Source of the DNA: Henckelia pumila
Taxonomy: Eukaryota > Streptophyta > Magnoliopsida > Lamiales > Gesneriaceae
Reading direction: 5' to 3'
Length of the DNA stretch: 64,000 bases
NCBI RefSeq assembly: GCF_033568475.1
Contig: NC_133120.1
Location: 21,991,425 to 22,055,424, forward strand
This document shows, piece by piece, positions 47,089 to 58,593 of the stretch (the stretch's first letter is position 1; each line of letters begins with the position of its first letter). The translations under genes and the position numbers were made by a program. Below the pieces are notes generated by a model. It was not told the origin of the DNA. It saw only the letters and a program-made list of their open reading frames with translations, and ran no database searches.

Positions 47089-48520
47089 GTGTGGAATCTT
47101 GTAGATCCACCTGAAGGAATTGTTCCTATAGGGTGTAAATGGATTTACAAGAAGAAACATGGGGCGGATGGGAAGCTGGTGACCTTGAAGGCATGATTTG
47201 TAGCAAAAGGGTATACTCAAAGACAAGGAGTTGACTTTGAGGAAACTTTTTCTCCAGTCGCAATGTTCAAGTCTATAAGGATAATGCTTGCTATAGCAGC
47301 ATGGTATGAATATGAAATATGGCAAATGGATATGAAGACGGCTTTTCTTAATGGGGATATTAAGGAAGGGATTTACATGTCTCAGCCTGAAGGGTTCATA
47401 TCTATCGGAAGTGAGAATAAAGTATGAAAACTTCAGAGATCTATTTATGGTCTCAAACAAGCATCTAGGAGATGGAACCTCAGATTTTATGGTACAATCA
47501 AAGAGTTTGGTTTTACTAAGAATCTTGAGGAACACTTTGTGTATAAGAAGGTCAGTGGGATTGCTGTAACATTTCAGGTACTTTATGTTGATGACATTCT
47601 ACTCATTGGAAATGATATAGGAATGTTGCAGTCAACTAAAGTATGGTTAGCTTGTAAGTTCTCGATGCAAGACTTGGGTGAAGCATCTTTTGTATTGGGA
47701 ATACAGGTCTATCGGGATAGATCGAAAAGATTTCTTGGTATCACCCAGTCTACATACATTGATACCATCATGAATAGGTTCTCGATGGAAGAGTCCAAGA
47801 GAGGACATCTACCAATGTGTCATGGTGTTTCTCTATCCAATTCCATGTCTCCCAAGAATGATGCAGAGATTGAGGCGATAACACGCATTTCATATGCATC
47901 TGCTATTGGTAGTATCATGTATGCGATGATATAAACACGTCCTGACGTGGCATTTGCATTGAGTGTTGCAAGTAGATATCCATTGAACCCCGGTTTTCCA
48001 CAGTGAAAATCTGTGAAAGACATCCTCAAGTACTTGAGAAGGACTAAGAATATGTTCTTGGTCTATGGGGTGGAGAACTAAAATTGGAAGGCTGTACCGA
48101 TTGTAGCTTCAAAAGTGATGTTGATGATTTGAAGTCAACCTCTGGGTTTGTATTCATGCTCAATGGTGTTGCTTTTCTGTTGGAAGAGTTCCAAACAAGA
48201 CAACAATGTTGATTCCATCACTGAGGCCGAATACATTGCTGCATCAGATGCAGCAAAAGAGGGTGTGTGGATGAGGAATTTCGTCCAAGAGTTGGACGTT
48301 ATTCTTAATGGAATTGCTCTAGGTCTCATCAGATATCCAATCGTATACTGAGAAAATACCACATCATACAAGAGATTGTGGAAAGAGGAGAGGTGTCATT
48401 TGGAAGAGTCGCCTCTGTAGATAATGTTACTGATCCACTATCTAAGACTTTACAAGGACCATTATTCGAAATGCATCGCGTATCAATGGGTTTGAATCAT
48501 ATGGGTAATTGGCTCTAGTG
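47089..48520 (+). pseudogene. copia reverse transcriptase and RNase H remnant (element J)
   Basis: RT runs from VWNLVDPPEGIVPIGCKWIY through [47 protein letters not shown] and the catalytic LYVDDILLIGND box (47580-47615). Then LGEASFVLGIQVYRDRS and RNase H pieces (SDVDDLKSTSGFVF, EAEYIAASDAAKEGVW). Stops at 47194-47196 (TGA for Arg), in KV-KLQRS (about 47425) and 47932-47934, plus frame changes. The YCDN segment of RNase H is deleted near 48320. It ends RVASVDNVTDPLSK ... MGNWL. Confidence 0.9.
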
Positions 48521-48532
48521 CAAGTGGGAGAT

Positions 48533-50439
48533 TGTTAGAGTAGGTGCCCGTCGAGCCAAGTGTTGGCCGATGGTCCTTGAGAGAACTCTTGTATGACAAT
48601 CTTTATTTTAATAATATTTGAAATTATTTAATTTGGCACAACTTTTTTTGTATACTCATGCTAGCTGCATAGATAAAGTCCTTGAATATACAAATAATAG
48701 AAATAATATGATATGGTAATGGGATGACTATCATGAAACTCATATTTGGAATACTGTATATTCTAAACCGTTTCTAGTCGATTCAGTCTCCACAAAAAAG
48801 GATAAAGTTCGCTCGAGCTTGAGACTAGTATTTGCGTTGTGAGTACCAGGTTTCATTGGTATGGGACATGATGATGTTCAAGCATGCAAATAGGTGCTCC
48901 TTGTAGAGTACACTGAACAACCCTCCCTAAAGGACTTTCCATGTGCTTATCATTTATCGAGTGGAAAGCTCTTAGTTTATAGTTGTACACCATTAGTACT
49001 TATGACCCGGGACAACATGGAGACTCTATACGATAGCACTTCACTTTGAGTTGTTTACCGACTTAACTAGGGTCATCAGGTGGCAAGGTTGGGTGTTGTG
49101 GAATAACATATAGGAGTCAATGCATTGTAGTTGGGGATTCACCGCTTACCTTTGAAAATGGTTGGGTGTTGAGCTGAAGGGACCGTACTGTACGCTAACC
49201 ATAATTGATTGGTTCTTGCAGGCACTATCATTTGATACCTAGGTAGTCATGTAAGCGATGATTCTGAACGTTTAACATGACTTGTTGGGTACTATCAGCC
49301 TTGAGTTTCTGACGTTCTTATTATCAAGGAGTTGATAAATAAAAATAGATCTATATCGGGTATGCTCATATAAGGGACTTGTTAATCCCGAATCACATAG
49401 AGATATGAACCCACTGCTAGTTGTATCAATATACCATTAAGGGTCACGCAAGTACTAGCTTTATAAGTAAAATAAATTAGAAGTTTGACTTCTAATAGAG
49501 AATAAAGAGGAAAGTAACTTTTAATTTGTGAATGTGTTCAAAGATTAAAAGTTGACTTGAATAAATAATTAGTTTTTGAAAATGGTGATATTCAAAATTA
49601 TTATTATGAACTTAATTAAATTAATTCTAGAGTTAAATTAATTAAATACTAGTGAATCTTGTAGAGTCCAAATAATTAAATTAATTCAAGCGTTGGATTA
49701 ATTAAACAGTATTGAGTCTAGTAGAGCTCAAAATAAAACAGTGTTGAATAATTATTTTACTAGTGGGCTTGAATGGGTTCAAGTTAAATTTAATTAATTT
49801 ATTAAACTTAAATGGATTTGAGTTTAATAATTAATTAAATATTAAGTTCAAGTGTCATATATATATATATATATTATATTTGTGAGGGAATATGAAGGGT
49901 TAAAAGATTTGATACAATTTTTCATGCATGCCTTTCATTTTTCCATGCATGAATAATTATCTTTGACCATGTCAATTAAATAATATATATTCCTCCACTA
50001 AAACAATATATGGCCGTCCACTTTATGCCATAATTCTCCAAGTTTTGTATTTTCATTTTGGGAAAAAAATTTAAGAAAAATCTCAATGAAAAATGCTCTA
50101 AATATTCTAGTGCATATTTAGGGTGAATCTAGTTTGACTAGTAGTGGACCTAATTCGAAGAGGAGCTGTTTTTTGAACAAGGTGTGTTCTTGAACTTTTT
50201 GAATCCATTTGAGCAAGGTGTGCTCTTGGAAGCATGTAGATAGTATCTACCATTTCAAGTGCTAAGTTGTTCACAACTTGGTTGGAGCCATAAATCAATC
50301 TTTTGAGATTGATAGGTAAAACTTCTTAAACACCCTATGGATGTTTAAAGTTTTGAATGCTACACAAGTGCTCGGTATCTTTTAATAAAATTTTAAACTT
50401 CTGCTGTGTTTCCGGGCACGAGATAACTTATCCCCAACA
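48533..50439 (+). repeat. 3' LTR of copia element J (1907 bp)
   Basis: It starts TGTTAGAGTAGGTGCCCG after the polypurine tract and ends TTATCCCCAACA. It matches LTR G in reverse orientation along its length. No open frame of note. Confidence 0.92.
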
Positions 50440-51689
50440 CTCGTATACGTGAGTCTCAGGCCGTTGATCCAAAGACGCAGAAGTTAGCCCAATTGGCTCA
50501 AGATGGAAATACTTCTGGTTTTCATTTGCAGAATGATGGTCTGTTGTGTCTTTCCGGACTTGTGGTGGTTCCTGATGTTTCCACACTGAGAGAGGATATT
50601 CTGACAGGCTCACCGTAGCAGATTCTATGTTCATCCAGGAAGTATGAAAATTTACTAGGATCTACGTATAAGGTTTTGGTGGAAAGGAATGGAGCGCAAC
50701 GATTATCAATTCGAATCTCGATGTCATGTATGTCAGCAGGTCAAGGCAGAATTTTGACGACCTGGTGGATTGCTCCAGAGTTTAGAGATTCTTGAGTGGA
50801 AGTAGGAGCATGTGATGATGGATTTTGTCACCCACCTGCTTATGTCTTCCAGGAATTACGATGCCATATGGGCTGTTGTGGATCGATTTTCGAAGTCCGC
50901 TCATTTTTTGCCGTATAATCTGGATTTAATTTTTATTGAATGGCACGTCTATATGTGCAAGAGGTTGTTCGCCTGCATGGGATTCCGTTGAGCATCATCA
51001 GTGATCGAGATCCGAGGTTTACCTCTAGGTTTTGGGGTACCTTCCAACGAGCTCTTGGTACTACATTGATTCTGAGTACAGCTTATCATCCGTAGACCGA
51101 AGGACAGAGTGAGAGGACTATCCTTACCCTCGAGGATATGCTTCGAGCTACAGTGATGGATTTTTTTCCGGCATGGCATGATCATTTGGCGTTGGTGGAG
51201 TTTGCGTATAATAACAGCTACCATCACAATATTGGCATGGCACCATTCGAGGCTTTATATGGACGCCGCTATCGTACGCCTTTGGTTTGGGATAAGGTTG
51301 GCTAGCTTCAAGTTGAGGGTCCGCAGTTGATTCAGCAGATGACCGATGCTGTGGAATTGATCCGACATAGGATTAAGGCCGCCTAGGATCGACAGGCGAG
51401 CTAAGCTAACACTCACCGCAGACCATTGCACTTTGAGGTAAGAGAGCATGTATTTTTGCGAGTCCTTTCCGAAAGGTGAAGAGATTCGACATCAAGGGCA
51501 AGTTGTCGCCGAGATTTATCGGTCAGTTCAAGATTCTTGAGAAGGTTGGAGATGTGGCTTATCTTCTAGCTTTGCCACCTTATCTCTTCTGGCATTCATG
51601 ATGTGTTCAACGTGTCCTTGCTGAGACAGTACGTGGCGGACGAGTCGCACATCTTGCATCCGACTGAGGTGCAATTGGAACAGGATTTG
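50440..51689 (+). pseudogene. gypsy integrase remnant K
   Basis: Fragments across frames: LAQLAQDGNTSGFHLQNDG, a zinc-binding end (CHVCQQVKAEF), MMDFVTHLL, VVDRFSKSAHFLPY, then [52 protein letters not shown] and a late piece PTEVQLEQDL. There are many stops and frameshifts. It is interrupted at 51690 by element L; J lies on its left, so this is the older host of both. Confidence 0.85.
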
Positions 51690-54330
51690 TGTTACACCCG
51701 AAAATTTTAATACGTAAATTTGCATGCATAATTAGGAAAAATAATTATTTAAAATTTATATTTGGGTTAAATGACATTTATGTGTTATTATGTGGATTAT
51801 ATGCATGATTTAAATTTATGAAATCATTTATCCGCAGTTATTGTATTTTTAGATTTTTAAGGAATTTATTATTTTGATCGCGTAGACAGAACCGTGGACG
51901 GACGAAGTATTGATTTTTAATCCCAAATATTTTAGAAAACTTTTAGTGGCCAAAAATATTTATTTTGGAAGTTTTTATTTCCAAAATTGATGATATTTTA
52001 TTTAGATATTTTAGAAAGTTAATTTTTAGCCAAATTAAGTCATTTTAATGACTTTTATTAATTTTTAAAAATACTATAAATTAGTATTTCGGGATTTTTG
52101 ATTAGTTATCATATTGGTAAGTATTTTAGGAGTTTAAAATTTTATATTTTATGATTATATTATCTACCTAATTAATTTATACCAATTATTGACCTATATC
52201 TACCAAAAAAAATTCCAAAAAAAAAAAAACACTCCCTACCCTACGTTGTCTCCCTTAGCTGCCTTCAACCCTCTCCTACCCTCACCATCAGATTTTCATA
52301 ATTTCTTCAGCCTCCATAGCCGATTCTTCAAGGATTTTTGGTGGTTTTTCATTCGTTCGTCGGAGCCCCGAATACGCAATAATCCTCGTATTTAATTTAA
52401 AAGGCATGTATAAATCCTTTCTTTGGCCACCATATGAGATATTACATGATTTCTTTACAGATTCTTCATGTTTGTTTTGTTAGCATCGATTTTATGTAAG
52501 AATTGGATTGATCATATCACAACTCACGTTTGCTTGGTTTGTGTTGCATCATAACCTCACGTTTTCTTACCTGGTGAAGTACTGCTGCTGGGCACGGCCT
52601 AGAGGGGGTTACTTAGGGTCCCTAGAGTCGGTTTGTTCTGGTGGTTTGAGCCAAGTAAGGGTCAGGCCGAAGTTACACCAGCCGATGGTTTGGCTGTGCG
52701 CATGGCTAGGGTTGCAAGGAAGGGGTTCGGGTTCTCTTCTCCTGGACTGCATGGGGTCGGGTTTGGGGTCTGGGACCGCCCAGACATGGGCTACGTCTGG
52801 GCGGTGGTGCTCCGGCTAGGGGCGGCCAAAGCAGGGCGGCAGCAGCCATGAAATAGCTGCTGCTCACCCAGCCGAGAAAGGAGAGGAGGGGCTACGGGTT
52901 GGGAATTGGGTTTAGGGTTTAGGGTGTTTCCGGGTCATGTTGGGGCCTGGGTCGGGTCTGGTAGGTCTAGGGTCGGGTCAGGTGGTCCGGGTCCGGGTTA
53001 GGTGGGCCGGGCTTGGGTATTTTAATTTTTAAGTATTTAATGGTTTTAGTGTATTTTGGGCTTTAAAAATTAGTTAGAAAATTATTTGGGCCTCCAAATA
53101 ATTTTATTTGGACCTTAAATAATTTATTTAAATAATTTATTTAAGTTAGCCTAATAATTTTATGGGCTTGGGAGCCCATGAGAATTATTGGGTCAGTCAG
53201 TGGATTTTGGGCCAGTCTAGAATTTTATTGTGTTTAATTAAGTTAATGGGCTTAAATATTTTATTTGGGACCAGTTAAGTTTAATTAAGTTATTTGGGAT
53301 AAAAATATGATTATTGGGTTTTATTTAAGTTTAATGGGCCTAGATGAGTGACCAGCAGTCTGGACCAACCCATGAAAAATAAATAAGTCCGGAATATATA
53401 TTTAATTATTTTATGCATAAAGTTTATATTTTAAGTATAAGTATATTTATTATGAAAATAAATTAAATATATATTAAGGACATATTTTCAGTGCATGCAT
53501 TCATGAAATTTCTTATGTATATAATTATGTAAATGATGAGCAATAAAATATTTTGGTGGAAATTGAAGTATGTGTGACATATGGGTGGTTTTTCACCATA
53601 TGATTCGGTAGTTTTACTACCGTAGGGGTGGTTATCCACCATATGATTCGGTAGGTTACTACCATAGGAGGTGATTTATCACCGCCATCGTACGTTGGTT
53701 CATGAGACTGATCAGTCGACACATGAGCGTCACACTTATGGATAGGACCATCTTCAGGTTTCAAAAGCATTGCTCAATTATGTTATATATGATGAAGAAA
53801 TAATATGTTTATGATTATGGTTATGATTCAGTTTATGATTCAGCAGTTTTATTATGTGATGAAAATATTTCCATGCATGCTCATGTACATGTATATGTAT
53901 TAGTAATTATGTGATGCATTATTTTTAACCTTGTTATAAAGGATTAGACATGTTGAGCCCCTAGGCTCACTACGCTTATATGGTGCAGGTGAGCATGATG
54001 ACATTTATGTAGCTCCTACCGGTGGTGAGGACTTATGAGCTCACGGAGCAGTGGACCCCATGACCGTCGCAGCTATTTAGTTTATTATATTGAATTTTGA
54101 AACATGTTTTATTTTATTATTGTTTCCGCATATGAAATTTTTCAGCAGCATTGTTTATTATTTTAAATTGATGCATGAAACATTTTTAAGGATTTATTTA
54201 TTTAATATTTTTCAGGTTATTTAAGAAAAAGTATGTTATTTTTATATGCATATATGTATGGGCATGTATGTATAGTAGTATTATTTTTTTAAAAAAAAAA
54301 ATTCCGCATTTATTAGTAGTAGGCGTTTCA
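51690..54330 (+). repeat. 5' LTR of element L (2641 bp)
   Basis: TGTTACACCCGAAAATTTTAA... to ...AGTAGGCGTTTCA, followed by the primer site. Contains A-runs (about 52200-52230), a G/C-rich segment (52590-52930) and repeats of a TTACCACCATATGATTCGGTAG-like unit near 53580-53670. No gene. Confidence 0.93.
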
Positions 54331-54332
54331 TT

Positions 54333-54344
54333 TGGTATCAGAGC
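54333..54344 (+). other. primer binding site of element L (initiator tRNA-Met type)
   Basis: TGGTATCAGAGC lies 2 bases after the LTR end. Confidence 0.92.
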
Positions 54345-54533
54345 GCGGTCCTTGGAGGGTGTCCTACTGCCACGTGAAGCTCAGAAATACTACTATCGGT
54401 CTGTAAGTTTTAAATGTTTTCTTATGAATTATAAGGAGCACATGTAATGATTTAAGATTTTCATGTTAGAAAAGTTTTAGAACCCTTAAGTTATGCATTG
54501 CGATTTACGTAAAGAAATATGTGGTGGTGCAGA

Positions 54534-55575
54534 ATGCCTCCGAGACAAGTTAACAGACGCGGGGGACCTCCACCTCCACCTCCACAGAATCCACTTTCGT
54601 CATTGGAGCAGGCCAATGCGAATATGATGGCTGGGATTACTGCTCTGTTTGAGCAGCAGGCGGCACGTCCTAGGCTCACACATGATGAGGATGTTGCCGA
54701 GCGGTTCCAGAAGAAGGGACCTAAGGAGTTTGTCGACACCACTGATCCACTCATTGCTGAGGGGTGGATTCGATCACTGGAGTCCATATTTGACTACATG
54801 GGGATCACTGATGCTGACAGGGTGAAGTGTGCAGTGTATATGATGAGAGGTGATGCATCCTCTTGGTGGGAAGATGCGGTTCGAGGTGTGAATCTACCTA
54901 CATTGACTTGGATAGAGTTCAGACGCATGTTCTATGCCAAGTATTTCTCTGAGGATGTGCGCAGTCGCATGATCCGGGAGTTTATGAGTCTCCGCCAGGG
55001 AGACAAGTCTGTGGTGGATTACATCACCCAATTCGAGAGAGGGTGTCATTTTGTGCCTCTTATTGCTGACAGTGCACCGGATAAGTTGAGGAAATTTGTG
55101 GATGGTTTGCGGGCTGACATCAAGCATGACGTTTGCATGTTGGATGTCACTACTTATGAGGCGGCAGTTAGCAGAGCATTACGTTCTAAGGAAGGGTGGC
55201 GAGAGATGCAGCGAGAGCAGCAAAGTAAGAGGAAGTTTCAGCCAGGGTATCAGAGGGCGACTTCGCAGCCTCCTGCAAAGAAACCGTATACTGGGCCGTC
55301 TAAGGGCCCGAATCAGCAGGGACAACAGCAGAGGCCTCAGGGGCGTCAGCCACAGCAGCAGCAGAGGGGCGGGGCCCCAAATACTGGAGGAGTTCCGATC
55401 TGCCCGCAGTTTCAGAAGCTGCACATTGGGAAGTGTCTAGTGGGGTCCAATGTATGCTATGTTTGCAAGGAGCCAGGGCATGTTTCATATAACTGCCCGA
55501 AGAAGAAGAAAACCACTGGGCGGGTGTTCGTCATGCAGGCTGAGGAGGCAGACCCAGATACCTCCTTAATCACCG
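54534..55575 (+). CDS. gag of element L (first exon of gag-pol)
   Basis: ATG 54534 (MPPRQVNRRGG, then a proline run) is preferred over the in-frame ATG 54519 because related gags start MPPR. Gag core: RFQKKGPKEFVDTTDPLIAE, SIFDYMGITDADRVKCAVYM, ASSWWEDAVRG, FRRMFYAKYFSEDVRSR and EFMSLRQGDKSVVDYITQFE. A Gln/Gly/Pro-rich spacer precedes one CCHC knuckle, CYVCKEPGHVSYNC. Without splicing the frame stops at 55584-55586. The frame is otherwise intact for about 350 codons. Confidence 0.88.
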
Positions 55576-55746
55576 GTATTTCCTAAACTTCTTCTTTTAA
55601 AAATTTTTTGGGAATTTACTTCATGATTTTAAATTGCATGAATTATCTGTTTGTTTGGTTAGAGTAGGATGTTCATTTTATTCGTGTTTAATTAAGAGAA
55701 ATATTTTGTAACTTGTATTGGGATTGTTGGGATTTTCTGCGTGCAG
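55576..55746 (+). other. candidate intron between gag and protease of element L
   Basis: It starts GTATTT and ends TTTTCTGCGTGCAG, is 171 bases long and A/T-rich. Removing it joins gag (ITG...) in frame with the protease (...RVLVGGN), whereas reading through hits a TAA after three codons. Spliced use is inference. Confidence 0.6.
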
Positions 55747-56754
55747 GGAGAGTTCTAGTGGGAGGAAATTCCACGTTTACATTGCTAGATTCAGGAGCCA
55801 CGCATTCGTTCATCTCCCTAGAGTTTATCAGGCGGGTAGACATTAAGCCTGAGGTTGCTGTTATAGGTTACGATGTCACTATGCCGTCTGGTCAGATTCT
55901 TACTACCACTAGCGTCTGCAGAGATATGGAGGTGGAGTTACAGGGACATACGATCAGAGCAGATTTTGTGGTTTTACCGTTGACTGGATTCGATCTGATT
56001 TTGGGTATGGATTGATTGTCAGTCAACGGAGCAGTTATTGATTTTCGACAGAGGACAGCGGCAGTGAAACCAGTGGTAGGCGACCAGTTTGTTTTCTATG
56101 CATCTCCGAGCAGTGAGATCTCGCCTGTTATCTCTTATACACGTGCGAGGAAGTTATTGAGATGTGGTTTCCAGGGGTTTCTCTCCAGTGTAGTCACTTC
56201 ATCAGAACCACCTAGAAGATCATTGTCAGATATAGAGGTGGTTTGTGACTTTTCAAAGGTCTTTCCGGAGGACGTTTCGGGAGTCCCCCCAGCTACAGAG
56301 GTAAAGTTCAGTATTGATCTGATACCAGGTATTGTGCCTATCTCTAAGGCACCGTATCGACTTGCTCCTACTGAGATGAAAGAGTTGAAGGAGCAGATTC
56401 AAGAGTTGTTGGAGAAGGGCTTTATTCGTCCTAGCTTTTATCCTTGGGGAGCTCCAGTGTTGTTTGTGAAGAAAAAGGATGGTAGCATGAGACTTTGCAT
56501 CGATTACCGAGAGCTCAACAGGGTCACTGTGAAGAACAAGTATCCACTGCCGAGGATTGAAGATTTGTTTGATCAATTACAGGGAGCTTCGGTGTTCTCT
56601 AAGATCGATCTACGATCTGGCTATCATCAGTTGAGGATCAGAGATGCAGATGTGACCAAGACTGCTTTCCGGACACGCTATGAGCATTACGAGTTCTTAG
56701 TAATGCCGGTTGGATTGACCAATGCTCCAGCGATCTTCATGGATCTCATGAACC
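55747..56754 (+). pseudogene. protease and first part of RT of element L
   Basis: Protease active site LLDSGATHSFISLEF, then LTGFDLILGMD and a TGA at 56013-56015 where the family has Trp (GMDWLS). RT follows in the same frame: [56 protein letters not shown] and [13 protein letters not shown], interrupted at 56755 by the CACTA element. The catalytic FIDD box is not on either side of the insertion. Confidence 0.9.
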
Positions 56755-56773
56755 CACTACAAGAAAAAATGCT

Positions 56774-57029
56774 AAAGACAACGGTTTTTCACCGTTGTCA
56801 TAGGCCTTTTAAAACTGTTGTTAAAGGCTGTGTTGTTAAATGTCACGCTCAAAGACAACGGTTAAAAACCGTTGTCTTTGAAGGAAAAGACAACGGTTTT
56901 TCACCGTTGTAAAACCGTTGTCTTTTCCTTCAAAGACAACGGTTGTTGTCTTTGAGTGTGACATTTAACAAGACATCTTTCAACAACAGTTTTAAAAGCC
57001 TACGACAACGGTGAAAAACCGTTGTCTTT
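56774..57029. repeat. 256-bp imperfect palindrome in the CACTA subterminal region
   Basis: The two arms are inverted copies centred near 56901-56902. AAAGACAACGG at 56774 pairs with CCGTTGTCTTT ending at 57029; inner blocks (GACATTTAACA / TGTTAAATGTCA, GGAAAAGACAACGG / CCGTTGTCTTTTCC) also pair. Each arm is itself built of short GACAACGG...CCGTTGTC palindromes. Confidence 0.88.
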
Positions 57030-57439
57030 TTTCAAATAAAAAACAAAAAAAATAAAAATTTTAATATACAATTTTCTAGTATTATAAATTATTCAGAATA
57101 AAATACAAAATGTGAAAATAAAATTTAATACAAGATTTCGCACCATTCGAAAATAATATCTACAACATTCTAAATAAATTTCATAAGAAATCGACAAAAT
57201 AACAACAATAGCTAATATAATGAAGATAGAGCTAGCAGGAGCCCAATGGATTCTGTCAGGTGCTGCAAATGCTCCAATCTGATAGTCCACATGATAACAA
57301 CTTCATAAGAGACAACTCGTATGTTTTGAATTGACCCAAGAACTATATGTTAAATCAAATGAAAAAATATCATGAATCGTTCATAGAACACATGAATAAA
57401 ATAATCTAAGGAATGTCTAGTAATTGAAGAAACGAATAC
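57030..57439. other. A/T-rich spacer in CACTA element
   Basis: No gene signal seen between the subterminal palindrome and the NAD kinase fragment. Confidence 0.5.
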
Positions 57440-58350
57440 CTTCAACTCAAGGTGAGCAGAATCTGGAAGGATAATGGGTCTGATCGAGAGAGAATGTGGG
57501 CATATTAGTGTACAAAGCATGCACGGAACATTTGGACGTACCTGCATGAAGGGATAACCACAATATTTTTCCTGTGAATTCTTAGAGGAACTTCATACTT
57601 GAGAGCTTTTACTTTCTTTCACCAAAATTTAAGAATCCAAATCAATAGTCTCAAATTTTAGTTTAAGCTTGAAGTGCAGCAAGTTGGCGGATCAAGCTTT
57701 TATTGTAACTTAATTATCCATCCACGTTAATTTACTATGATTTTCAAGCGGCCACACATGAATCTCTCAATCATTGCATCACACCCGTGGAAACTTACCA
57801 TAGAACCTCCAGTAGATGTGGAATAAGTTGTACTTCCAGTAGGGGTGGCCACTATAACTCCATCTCCTTGTACCTGTCCAGGAAATGATAAATGTTTGCA
57901 AGGCTGAAAAGTACCTTCTAAGAATCAATGTCTTACAATCGGTTGATGTTTTTTTATTAAATAAATAAATATTATATGTAGCAATGATACCGCTTAATGA
58001 CCTAATTCGCAACTTTATGTTTGGAATCAGTCAATCACATCAGTTCAACCTTGGCAGAAAGCTACCATAAATTAACAGTGAGCAGGACCAAAAACCTTAG
58101 GAAATAGGAAATATTAATCACTCTACCTTAGTTATGTGGTGGTCGTGTTCGTAACACTCGATTTTTGAGAGGTATGGATAAACCCACGATCAACCACAAT
58201 TTCATTGAGGACATCAAATACCTTTCCAGGCTCTGCTTTCCCATTTCGAAATATTTCACAGTGGAGCCGCAATCTAAGAGTTATATAAACCCCATCAACT
58301 GTGTTGTTCCCATGGATAACTTGTCTCAAATCATTCTTAAAATCATCAAA
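57440..58350 (-). pseudogene. NADK: captured NAD kinase gene fragment (three exons, two introns)
   Basis: Minus strand, three exon-like blocks with correct AG/GT borders. 58350-58127: FDDFKNDLRQVIHGNN, VDGVYITLRLRLHCEIFRNG, PGKVFDVLNEIVVDRG, then a frame break before the expected YLSKIECYEHDHHITK. 57873-57799: VQGDGVIVATPTGSTTYST, the conserved NAD-kinase motif. 57541-57440: NVPCMLCTLICPHSLSIRPI and ILPDSAHLELK. NAD kinase phosphorylates NAD to NADP. The text looks closest to the plant NADK1/NADK2 type. The N-terminal part, the GGDG site and the C-terminus are missing and one frameshift is present, so it is not functional. Retained introns show capture from genomic DNA, not from mRNA. Confidence 0.88.
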
Positions 58351-58527
58351 CTATGGATACAAATTGCAAAAACAGTCAAGAAAAGGTTGTGCAATTAGCT
58401 TTGCACCATATAATCATAGGTGGAGGAAAGGGGCATACAGTATGGGATGTTAGAAACCCGAGGAATCCAAGATTAAATGAAACAACTGGAGGAATAAATC
58501 TGCAATATACTCACTTCAGAAACTCAC

Positions 58528-58593
58528 CGGAAAAGTGAAACGATCTGCAAAATCTGGGCTTGGATCAGAATAGTTCAAAGCTTCAAATCCAAC
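58528..58593 (-). other. orphan exon-like segment, 22 codons, origin unknown
   Basis: On the minus strand an acceptor-like TTGTTTATAG precedes 66 open bases (VGFEALNYSDPSPDFADRF plus TFP) and a donor-like GTGAGT follows. The open length is an exact multiple of three. It does not match the neighbouring NAD kinase order. It may be an exon of a fourth captured gene. Confidence 0.35.

Larger units (their letters stand above)
47089..50439 (+). mobile_element. Ty1/copia element J, 3' half
   Basis: RT and RNase H remnants, polypurine tract (AGTGCAAGTGGGAGAT, 48517-48532) and complete 3' LTR (48533-50439). The 5' LTR, gag, protease, integrase and the start of RT are missing; sequence starts within RT at the edge of LTR G. 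The right flank is gypsy integrase (K), first bases CTCGT. Confidence 0.9.

Noticed and set aside
56253..56576. 107-residue minus-strand frame in element L
   Set aside because: Antisense shadow of the RT coding region.
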